A stretch of 5,568 bases of DNA from Planctomycetaceae bacterium. GTDB taxonomy: Bacteria > Planctomycetota > Planctomycetia > Pirellulales > UBA1268. The stretch lies in assembly GCA_002862165.1 (NCBI GenBank), contig PKCL01000299.1:1-5568 (forward strand). The letters run 5' to 3'. The position numbers and the translations under genes were made by a program. The number at the start of each line of letters is the position of its first letter. The stretch's first letter is position 1. This document shows positions 1 through 5,568 of this stretch, piece by piece. The notes below the pieces were generated by a model. The model was not told the origin of the DNA. It was given only the letters and a program-made list of their open reading frames with translations, and did not search any database.

Positions 1-241
1 TACCATTTCCGTTGGCATCCCAAGGTCCAAGAAACCCAATGGGGAGGCGACGGTGGAGGGACTCATAGTTGAGGGCTGCCAATGCGATTTGCTTGAGATG
101 ACTGGAGCAGGTCATCCGTCGTGCTGTTTCACGGGCATTTTGAACAGCAGGTAGAAGGAGTGCTACTAAAACCCCAATGATGGCGATGACAGCAAGAAGC
201 TCAATAAGTGTGAAGGCTTTTTCGCTTCTGAGTTTTAACAC
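1..241 (-). CDS. DUF1559-family protein with prepilin-type N-terminal leader (partial, 3' end outside window)
   Basis: The 80 visible residues begin at a GTG start and read off the left edge. Residues 1-9 form a short basic leader (MLKLRSEKA). It is followed by FTLIELL (10-16) and a hydrophobic helix to about residue 33, the classic type IV prepilin / pseudopilin N-terminus with the +5 Glu at E14. The residue before the presumed peptidase cut is Ala9 rather than the usual Gly, a variant often seen in this family. The helix is followed by LLLPAVQNARETARRMTCSS and HLKQIALAALNYE, the signature of DUF1559 proteins, which are massively duplicated in planctomycetes. Their role is not settled; the leader implies membrane insertion and processing by a prepilin peptidase. 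The usual C-terminal part of the family is outside the window. The start is chosen for its strong ribosome binding site; an in-frame GTG at 264-262 lacks one. The gene is divergent from the sulfatase gene. Confidence 0.93.
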   Translation of the reverse strand, partial: MLKLRSEKAFTLIELLAVIAIIGVLVALLLPAVQNARETARRMTCSSHLKQIALAALNYESLHRRLPIGFLGPWDANGNG

Positions 242-248
242 GAGTGAT

Positions 249-254
249 CCCTCC
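249..254 (-). promoter_or_regulatory. Ribosome binding site of the DUF1559 gene
   Basis: On the minus strand the sequence GGAGGG lies 7 bases upstream of the GTG codon at 241-239. This near-ideal Shine-Dalgarno match fixes the start at that GTG rather than the in-frame GTG further upstream. Confidence 0.75.
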
Positions 255-410
255 GAAACGGACACATTATCACCGCACTTCACGAGTTTAATGTCTTAAG
301 TCACTGACCCTTATCATGTGTTCACTGGAGCCCGCTCTCAAAGACAGGTAACCTCACCGAAAATGTCGATACAAAACGGTTTTTCTTGGTACACAAATAA
401 TGATCGGTGG

Positions 411-439
411 CAATACACAAAAAAATTTCCGTTGTATTG
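411..439. repeat. 7-bp inverted repeat CAATACA / TGTATTG
   Basis: CAATACA (411-417) is perfectly complementary to TGTATTG (433-439) across a 15-base AT-rich centre. It lies in the divergent control region. It could be an operator half-site pair or a weak hairpin, but a match of this size can occur by chance in 520 bases. Confidence 0.25.
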
Positions 440-751
440 AATCAATGGTGGTGTCATGGTTTCTTTCGTAGCAGGTGTGGTATTTCAAATCGCCTGTTAT
501 GTCATCGCGATACAGCTACGGCAGGACGATTGGCTCACTTGCTGGAACTACTTTTAACTGTGGATATTTGTCAGATGTAGAGGCACATGGATTTCATATT
601 TTTGTGAGCAGGAGGTGCTCCGGAAGTTACGCTGGCAAGCAAATGGGCGAAGGCATAAGGACCATCGAAAGGAGACATGGTTTGGGCATAGGTCTCAGGT
701 TATTAAGATAGCTGTATGCTTTGAGTGCTTGTACGAGACTTTGTTAAACTT

Positions 752-756
752 GAGGA
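752..756 (+). promoter_or_regulatory. Ribosome binding site of the sulfatase gene
   Basis: GAGGA lies 7 bases upstream of ATG at 764. It decides the start: the frame is open back to a GTG at 725, but those extra 13 codons would put a charged segment (LVRDFVKLEEPD) before an otherwise well-formed signal peptide. Confidence 0.7.
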
Positions 757-763
757 ACCAGAC

Positions 764-2305
764 ATGGGGAACCGAATCCGTTTCTTTCTTTTCGGACTGT
801 GGGCCTGCACTGTAGGTTTGACAGGTTCGAATAGCACGGCTGATGACAAGCCAAATGTGATTTTGGTTATGGCTGATGATCTTGGGATAGGAGATATTTC
901 TCCGACGAACCCGAACTGTAAGATCGCCACGCCTCACTTGCAGCAGCTTGCTGATGAAGGGCTCACGTTTCTTGATGCGCATACGACAAGTTCAGTCTGC
1001 ACGCCGACGCGGTATGGTCTGTTAACCGGAAGATACAACTGGCGTTCCCGGCTAAGTCGTGGTGTTTTGAGTGGACGGAGTAACCACCTCATTCCAGCGG
1101 AACGTGCAACTCTGGGGCATCTGCTACGAGACTCGGGCTATCACACAGCCATGATTGGAAAATGGCACCTTGGTTGGGATTGGCACAAAGATGGAAAGAC
1201 CATCGATTTTACGAAGCCAGTACTCAACGGTCCGGATATCAATGGCTTTGATTACTACTATGGGCATTGTGGTTCTTTGGACATGCCGCCGTATGTCTGG
1301 GTTGATACCGGGCAGGTGACTGCTGTACCCAATCGTGAAGAAGGTGTCACGTCAAAAGAAAATCAGTATGGTTGGTATAGGGAAGGCCCTATAGGTTCAG
1401 ACTTCCATATTCCGGAAGTTCTGCCTCATCTTTTTGATAAGTCCATGTCGTACGTTACGAAACACAGTGACGATGCAAAGAGTGGCAAGCCGTTTTTCCT
1501 TTATCTGCCCCTGCCAGCGCCACATACACCGATCGTCCCAATTGCTCCCTTCCGCGATGCAAGTGGAATAAATCCGTATGCGGATTTTGTCATGCAGGTT
1601 GATCATCTCATGGGGCGACTCTTGGATTGCCTTAGGGAGCAAGGGCTCGAACAGAATACACTCGTCATTTTCACCAGTGATAATGGTTGCTCTCCGCAGG
1701 CAAACTTTGAACTATTGGAAGAGCATGGGCATGACCCAAGTGGCATCTACCGAGGGCATAAGGCAGATATCTTTGAAGGCGGGCATAGGGTCCCGCTCAT
1801 TATAAAATGGCCTGGTCACATTGCTCCGCGGACGAAGACACAAGCAATGGCATGTCATACTGATATTTACACTTCTTTGGCAGAGATTGTAAGCCAGTCT
1901 GATCACACTCATGGGGGTGAAGATGGTTATAGTTTGCTACCGGTGTTTGACGGGAGCAAGACCTCAGATAGAACGGCCCTTGTGAGCCATTCAATAGATG
2001 GTTCGTTTGCTATTCGAGAAGGGAGTTGGAAGCTATGCCTTTGTCACGGCAGTGGCGGGTGGAGTCTTCCAAAGGAAAAAGTTGCGAAAGCTGAAGGGTT
2101 GCCACCTCTCCAACTGTATGACCTCAGTCAGGATGTCGCTGAAACAACAAATATCGCTGGGAAACATCCGGAAAAAGTCCGACATTTACTGAGACTGCTT
2201 GATGATATTGTTCAAAAAGGGCGGTCAACAGCCGGTGATGCACTGAGTAATGATCGTGAAGTCACATTCTTACCAAAGGGTGTGATGCTTCCGGAAAAAG
2301 AATGA
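764..2305 (+). CDS. Secreted type I sulfatase (arylsulfatase family, Cys-type)
   Basis: This 513-residue protein hydrolyses sulfate esters, probably on a carbohydrate, outside the cytoplasm. Residues 1-26 look like a signal peptide: basic MGNRIR, a hydrophobic core FFLFGLWACTVGL, and a likely cut after Ser-Thr-Ala26. The sulfatase core begins with NVILVMADDLGIGD (31-44), whose D38 and D39 are the usual metal ligands. The CTPTR motif (79-83) matches CxPxR, so Cys79 should be converted to formylglycine; R83 is the conserved partner. GKWHLG (132-137) supplies K133 and H135, PAPHTP supplies H254, and TSDNG (304-308) supplies the metal ligands D306 and N307. GHKADIFEGGHRVP (331-344) contains K333 and the family's 'EGG.R.P' segment. 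The smaller C-terminal domain ends with the typical LYDLSQDVAETTNIA (about 461-475). Length is normal and no key residue is missing. Activity would require a formylglycine-generating enzyme encoded elsewhere. The overall pattern resembles the GALNS / arylsulfatase A-like S1 group, but the substrate cannot be read from the sequence. Confidence 0.95.
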   Translation: MGNRIRFFLFGLWACTVGLTGSNSTADDKPNVILVMADDLGIGDISPTNPNCKIATPHLQQLADEGLTFLDAHTTSSVCTPTRYGLLTGRYNWRSRLSRGVLSGRSNHLIPAERATLGHLLRDSGYHTAMIGKWHLGWDWHKDGKTIDFTKPVLNGPDINGFDYYYGHCGSLDMPPYVWVDTGQVTAVPNREEGVTSKENQYGWYREGPIGSDFHIPEVLPHLFDKSMSYVTKHSDDAKSGKPFFLYLPLPAPHTPIVPIAPFRDASGINPYADFVMQVDHLMGRLLDCLREQGLEQNTLVIFTSDNGCSPQANFELLEEHGHDPSGIYRGHKADIFEGGHRVPLIIKWPGHIAPRTKTQAMACHTDIYTSLAEIVSQSDHTHGGEDGYSLLPVFDGSKTSDRTALVSHSIDGSFAIREGSWKLCLCHGSGGWSLPKEKVAKAEGLPPLQLYDLSQDVAETTNIAGKHPEKVRHLLRLLDDIVQKGRSTAGDALSNDREVTFLPKGVMLPEKE

Positions 2306-2436
2306 AAATATTGTGAACCATGTTTATTGCCACAAAAAATTTCTGGGAGTTGCCCAATACTGGTCCACGATAATGGTTTGAGAGTGAAGCATAACGCTTC
2401 TGTGCCTGATACTTATTTACGCTTTAAAAAATTGAT

Positions 2437-2442
2437 GAAGGG
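2437..2442 (+). promoter_or_regulatory. Probable ribosome binding site of the 520-residue protein gene
   Basis: GAAGGG lies 4 bases upstream of ATG at 2447, slightly closer than ideal. The alternative in-frame ATG at 2435 has only an A-rich run before it. The more distant in-frame TTG at 2327 would add 40 residues ahead of the signal peptide. Confidence 0.5.
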
Positions 2443-2446
2443 TCGC

Positions 2447-4009
2447 ATGAAATCTATATTGAACATTCGCTTGCGATGGATGACTGGATTGCTTTTCTTT
2501 GTCGCGGGAACAGCACCACTGACAATGACGCGAGCGGCCGAGGAAACACCGACGGTTCTTGCTGTAGCGGCATGTGATAGTTTTGCAGAGATTCGCGAGC
2601 AATTCGCATGGCTTGGCGGTCTGATCGGAATTCCCGTCCTTGGTGGATTACCTGATACCTATGCGATGATGACCACTGGTGGTAAAGGGTTGCAGGGACT
2701 TGATATAAATCGACCAATTGGCGTAGTCGTTTCAGCTCAAGGAGATGCTTCCCTCATCCATGGGTTCTTACCAGCAACCGATGCAAATATATTGATAGAG
2801 ACTTTTGCGGACATTTCATCTCGTAGCATGATAGAAATGACCGATGCAGGAGAGTGGGTGGTGGTTACACCGCAGGGTCAGCCTGTAACCATAAACGATC
2901 CGGACGATATGCTATCTAGTATCACCAGTCATCTTTCTGTCGGTGTGAAACTCTTTCCATCGCATCTACCAGAAACTCTGAGAGATTCACTTTTGGACAG
3001 TGCAGAGCAAAGCTTAGGTTCAACAGAAGACACGATTCCGCAGCAACTTCTTGGTGGACTGCCAGTTGAGGGATTTGACAAAGATGTTGCAGGTGATTTG
3101 TTGGCTCAAGTTGAGGCAGTTTTAGTTGGTTTTGCGGTTGAAAAGCAAACGAATCAGATTTTTCTGGAGAGTCGAACAATTTTTTTAGAGGACAGTACAG
3201 CAGGTGCGTTTTTGGCTACAGCAGGTGACGTTGAACCGAGCCTGAGCCTTCCACCACAGGTTGGACAATATGCGATGCAACTTCAAATAGCCCAGAGTTT
3301 AAATGATGCCACTCAGTTGAAGGATCTAGAGGAAGGTCTGCTGGGCAGGATTGAACAGATAAAACAGATCCAGTTAGGTGAGTGGGTACGGAGGATTCGT
3401 GCTGTTGTTTTACCCCAGATTCTAGAATCTGGAACCTTTGAGTTGGTTGCCGGCGTCGCACTTCCTGAGAACGTTGAAGGGGAACCACCGCTGCCCTCCG
3501 TTGTGTTAGGGATCGGAATAGCTGACGGTAATGCAATAGTTGAACAATTAAAGGGTCTCGTAACCGAAGCAGACGCAATTCCTGAAAATATCAGTGTTGA
3601 ATTTGATGTAGCAGAAGATGAAGGGTTTTCATTTCACGATATTATGATGATGCCACTTGGGAAAGTCACGCTCGCGATTGGTGAAAAATGTATCTATGCC
3701 ATGACACGACTAGCGGACGAGAGTGAGTACAAGGCAATGTCGAGTGAGCCAACAAATGGATTTCAGCCGATAGCATCAGCTAATGTACGGCTCGAGTCCC
3801 TTTTGGACGGTGTCGCCGGGCTCCCACCAGAAATGTCGATAATTGTGGAAGATATTAAACCACGAGGCGAACTCAACCTGCTCGTCCGACCGATCACACG
3901 GGGATTAGCTATTCGGTTAACTGCTGACGGTGAGGCAGTTCAAACTGGCGCGGCATTAGGGACAAGAGCGTCTGCGCTGATGCCCAGGAATACGGTTATC
4001 GGCGACTGA
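2447..4009 (+). CDS. Secreted protein of unknown function, planctomycete-type
   Basis: This is a 520-residue protein with no catalytic motif that I recognise. Residues 1-30 form a signal peptide: basic n-region ending RLR, hydrophobic core WMTGLLFFVAGTAPL, and a likely cut after Thr-Arg-Ala30. It should therefore be exported. The mature protein opens with TPTVLAVAACDSFAEIREQF (34-53), then TGGKGLQGLDINRPIGVVV (77-95) and GFLPATDANILIETF (106-120). From memory, this order (short beta strand, helix, 'GKGL.GLD..RP.GVVV', then a '.GF.P.TD...L' segment) resembles a family of hypothetical secreted planctomycete proteins; I could not verify this by search. A middle section (about 220-300) has strand-rich AVLVGFAVEKQTNQIFLESR followed by a helical Gln/Glu-rich stretch. 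The C-terminal half (about 340-510) repeats the strand/helix pattern and may be an internal duplication. It starts 141 bases after the sulfatase on the same strand and converges with the GH30-like gene. The reading frame is intact and codon use is unremarkable by eye. No function is assigned. Confidence 0.85.
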   Translation: MKSILNIRLRWMTGLLFFVAGTAPLTMTRAAEETPTVLAVAACDSFAEIREQFAWLGGLIGIPVLGGLPDTYAMMTTGGKGLQGLDINRPIGVVVSAQGDASLIHGFLPATDANILIETFADISSRSMIEMTDAGEWVVVTPQGQPVTINDPDDMLSSITSHLSVGVKLFPSHLPETLRDSLLDSAEQSLGSTEDTIPQQLLGGLPVEGFDKDVAGDLLAQVEAVLVGFAVEKQTNQIFLESRTIFLEDSTAGAFLATAGDVEPSLSLPPQVGQYAMQLQIAQSLNDATQLKDLEEGLLGRIEQIKQIQLGEWVRRIRAVVLPQILESGTFELVAGVALPENVEGEPPLPSVVLGIGIADGNAIVEQLKGLVTEADAIPENISVEFDVAEDEGFSFHDIMMMPLGKVTLAIGEKCIYAMTRLADESEYKAMSSEPTNGFQPIASANVRLESLLDGVAGLPPEMSIIVEDIKPRGELNLLVRPITRGLAIRLTADGEAVQTGAALGTRASALMPRNTVIGD

Positions 4010-4125
4010 GCGAAAGTGGGTTGAAGGAGGCGGCTTTCACCAAAGCAGATTGGCCATCGGCAGCCATGTGGTTGAACAGGTGATGCGCGTCTAGCAAGCT
4101 CGGCAAGGATCACCATAGCTGTCGT

Positions 4126-4153
4126 GCTGAGTACGGGCTGGGTACTCTTCAGC
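4126..4153. terminator. Imperfect hairpin between convergent genes, possible terminator
   Basis: GCTGAGTAC (4126-4134) can pair with GTAC (4142-4145) and TCAGC (4149-4153), leaving a 3-base bulge (TCT) and a 7-base loop GGGCTGG. It lies in the 149-base gap between two convergent stop codons, just 5 bases from the end of the GH30-like gene, where a shared terminator would be expected. On the plus strand a TTTTT run follows at 4162-4166, about 8 bases after the stem, which is farther than in a typical intrinsic terminator. No T-run follows on the minus strand. The structure is therefore suggestive only. Confidence 0.3.
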
Positions 4154-4158
4154 ATCAG

Positions 4159-5568
4159 CTATTTTTGAAAGACTACGGTGCGAACTGATTGTGGGGGGAG
4201 GACAACACTAGTACCAATTTGCTCACAATTTCTGGATTTGTCCGTCTGATGCGCAGAGACAAATTCATATCCAGCATCAACTTGAATTGAGACATCTTTT
4301 GAGGTCTCGGAATCGTTGATGATAACCGCAATGAGCCGATTGTCGTCCTCGCCTACATAGGCAGACGCATACACCCCCGATACGGCATCGAGGTCCACTC
4401 GTTTGTAACCTGGCTGGATAAACTTTGAATATTGTGAAAAGACGTAGAATTTTTTGGTCCGTTCGATAAAGGTCTGGTGCTCACCAACCTGGTCGGCTGG
4501 CGCACATACAAGAACCAATCCTTCATCGCGGTGTTTCTGCCGAACGTTTTCATCCTGTTCATTCCCTGGAGCAAGGGAATAGATGAGGCCCCACCAGAGG
4601 AATGCACTGGCTTGCGCGTCTACAAAGGTTGTGTGCATGTAGCGAGCAGCCTGGATTGCCTTCTGGTGTTCCGTGAGGTCGGCTGTCCATCCATATGTGT
4701 GCCAATCATTGCCGTTCCATTGTGCGCCTGTTGTTTCAGTCATCCACAATTTCTTCGTGGGGATGAACTCATCTGCCAACTGTGCAAGCTTCTGTGTGTT
4801 GCCGACAAGTATTTCAAAACTCCCATCCTCATCTTTCTGATAGCTGTCATACATATGGTAGGCCGCGATATCTATGTCTGGGCTCATCAGAGCAGGTAAA
4901 AACCGTCTGAATTCCGATGCGTCGGGCCCAATGTAGGCGAGGTCAGGTGCAGCGATCAGAATGTCTGTCAGTTGGGTGGCTTTTAAACGTGGCTGAATAA
5001 ATTGCTCGATAAAAGTCTTGAGGCGCTCTGGCTCCCAGCGGCAGGTCTGGGTTCCCTCGTGAGACCAGTTTGACTCATTCTGTATACCGACGGTTGTCAC
5101 ATTGACTCCGAGGCCCCGGTAGAACTGCACCCTGGAAATAAGCTCATCCGCCCACTGCTCCATTCGGTCATCTCGGAGAATGTACTGCTCGGTTCCATCT
5201 ATTTGTTCAGCGCGAAGCCAGTACTCGGGTTCGAGGTGTTCCGCAGAACGCGGCTGCCAGAAAGTCAAAAGCACCTGAAGTGATGGATTGACTGCCATCC
5301 CGCGCTGGAGGAGGGCAACATTGTGGTCAGTCAACCCAGCCTTGGTTACCTCTCCTTGCACGCGAATAATATTTGCATTGAGCTCGTCAAGTGTGGCAGT
5401 GAGTGCTTCGTCGTCCGCCTTTGTGCCCCAGAAGGCTACCGATCCTCCAAACCCATCAATTGCCTGACGTCTACGCGACACACTGGTATCAATTTGGATG
5501 GTTGTTGACGTTGTGGGGGAGGCAGATGTGGTTTTGAATACAGTATCTGCATCAGCTTCTTTCATTCT
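4159..5568 (-). CDS. GH30-like clan-A glycoside hydrolase (5' end outside window)
   Basis: Counting from the first in-window Met (codon 5565-5563), 468 residues are visible. The true start is probably upstream: the frame is open to the edge, no signal peptide is seen, and the first segment has a Ser/Thr-rich stretch (TTSASPTTSTT, 12-22) typical of a linker after an export signal. The TIM-barrel opens with RRRQAIDGFGGSVAFWG (31-47), the usual GH30 start. IQNES (161-165) gives Glu164 as the likely acid/base after barrel strand 4. AAYHMYD (234-240) matches strand 6. LWMTET (273-278) gives Glu277 as the likely nucleophile on strand 7. FLWWGL (322-327) matches strand 8. A beta-sandwich typical of GH30 follows, beginning near KKFYVFSQYSKFIQPGYKRV (361-380) and ending at the stop. 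GH30 enzymes are retaining hydrolases acting on xylans, beta-1,6-glucans, galactans or related chains; the subfamily and substrate are not determinable here. The residue after Glu164 is Ser, where many relatives have Pro. The gene converges with the unknown-function gene. Confidence 0.88.
   Translation of the reverse strand, partial: RMKEADADTVFKTTSASPTTSTTIQIDTSVSRRRQAIDGFGGSVAFWGTKADDEALTATLDELNANIIRVQGEVTKAGLTDHNVALLQRGMAVNPSLQVLLTFWQPRSAEHLEPEYWLRAEQIDGTEQYILRDDRMEQWADELISRVQFYRGLGVNVTTVGIQNESNWSHEGTQTCRWEPERLKTFIEQFIQPRLKATQLTDILIAAPDLAYIGPDASEFRRFLPALMSPDIDIAAYHMYDSYQKDEDGSFEILVGNTQKLAQLADEFIPTKKLWMTETTGAQWNGNDWHTYGWTADLTEHQKAIQAARYMHTTFVDAQASAFLWWGLIYSLAPGNEQDENVRQKHRDEGLVLVCAPADQVGEHQTFIERTKKFYVFSQYSKFIQPGYKRVDLDAVSGVYASAYVGEDDNRLIAVIINDSETSKDVSIQVDAGYEFVSAHQTDKSRNCEQIGTSVVLPPQSVRTVVFQK

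Larger units (their letters stand above)
242..763. other. Divergent intergenic region, no convincing gene
   Basis: About 520 bases separate the divergent DUF1559 and sulfatase genes, so promoters for both should lie here. I find no protein with recognisable motifs. The longer open frames (475-711 and 615-815, both from GTG) give compositionally odd peptides without family features, and neither has a properly spaced ribosome binding site. A 33-codon frame at 456-557 encodes a hydrophobic peptide and is listed as a finding. There is an inverted repeat at 411-439. No strong promoter stands out; the best pair upstream of the sulfatase, TTGGGC at 682-687 and TAAGAT at 704-709 with a 16-base spacer, is a weak match to the housekeeping consensus. 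The left part, about 360-440, is AT-rich with short A and T runs, as expected for promoter DNA. Confidence 0.6.

Noticed and set aside
610..620. Small palindrome around GAGCAGGAGGTGCTC in the divergent region
   Set aside because: A 5-bp stem of this kind is expected by chance, and it has no clear placement relative to a promoter.
475..711. 78-codon open frame from GTG in the divergent region
   Set aside because: No ribosome site, no recognisable motif, and an irregular composition rich in Gly, Arg and Ser; likely a chance frame.
725..763. N-terminal extension of the sulfatase from GTG at 725
   Set aside because: The 13 extra residues are charged and precede a complete signal peptide; ATG at 764 has a well-spaced GAGGA site.
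615..815. 66-codon open frame from GTG, overlapping the sulfatase start
   Set aside because: Its GTG overlaps the only nearby purine-rich site, it runs into the sulfatase gene in another frame, and the peptide has no family features.
2386..2400. Small hairpin GAAGC-ATAAC-GCTTC after the sulfatase gene
   Set aside because: Only a 5-bp stem with no following T-run, 80 bases after the stop codon; too weak to call a terminator.
2327..2446. N-terminal extension of the 520-residue protein from TTG at 2327 or ATG at 2435
   Set aside because: The extra residues lie ahead of a good signal peptide and have no ribosome binding site; ATG at 2447 follows GAAGGG.
3216..3578. 120-codon minus-strand open frame
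   Set aside because: It is antisense to the 520-residue protein gene, with Arg/Gln/Leu-rich composition typical of a shadow frame.
4477..4899. 140-codon plus-strand open frame
   Set aside because: It lies entirely inside the well-supported GH30-like gene on the opposite strand and its Cys-rich peptide has no recognisable pattern.

Overview
The window looks like chromosomal DNA from a member of the Planctomycetota. The best evidence is the partial gene at the left edge. It encodes the N-terminus of a DUF1559-type protein, with a prepilin-like leader and a characteristic helix followed by the Arg-Arg-Met-x-Cys-Ser / His-Leu-Lys-Gln-Ile pattern, and this family is greatly expanded in planctomycetes. 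A secreted sulfatase and a secreted protein resembling an uncharacterised planctomycete family agree with this. Base composition looks close to balanced by eye (not counted), which fits several marine planctomycetes. No genus can be named.

Layout. Bases 1-241 (minus strand) are the 5' end of the DUF1559 gene, which runs off the left edge. Bases 242-763 are a gene-poor divergent region of about 520 bases. Bases 764-2305 (plus) encode a complete secreted type I sulfatase with an intact Cys-type active site. After a 141-base gap, bases 2447-4009 (plus) encode a secreted 520-residue protein of unknown function. Bases 4010-4158 separate two convergent genes and contain an imperfect hairpin. Bases 4159-5568 (minus) encode most of a GH30-like clan-A glycoside hydrolase whose true start lies beyond the right edge.

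How the genes may work together. The sulfatase and the GH30-like enzyme are both of the kind used outside the cytoplasm to take apart complex, often sulfated, polysaccharides, so the window may be the edge of a carbohydrate-degradation locus. They lie on opposite strands and are not one operon, so functional coupling is inference only. The 520-residue protein sits on the same strand as the sulfatase, but the 141-base gap makes co-transcription uncertain. I see no RNA genes, CRISPR array, insertion sequence or phage genes, and no convincing evidence of a wholly new system. The least explained items are the 520-residue protein and the atypical GH30-like enzyme.
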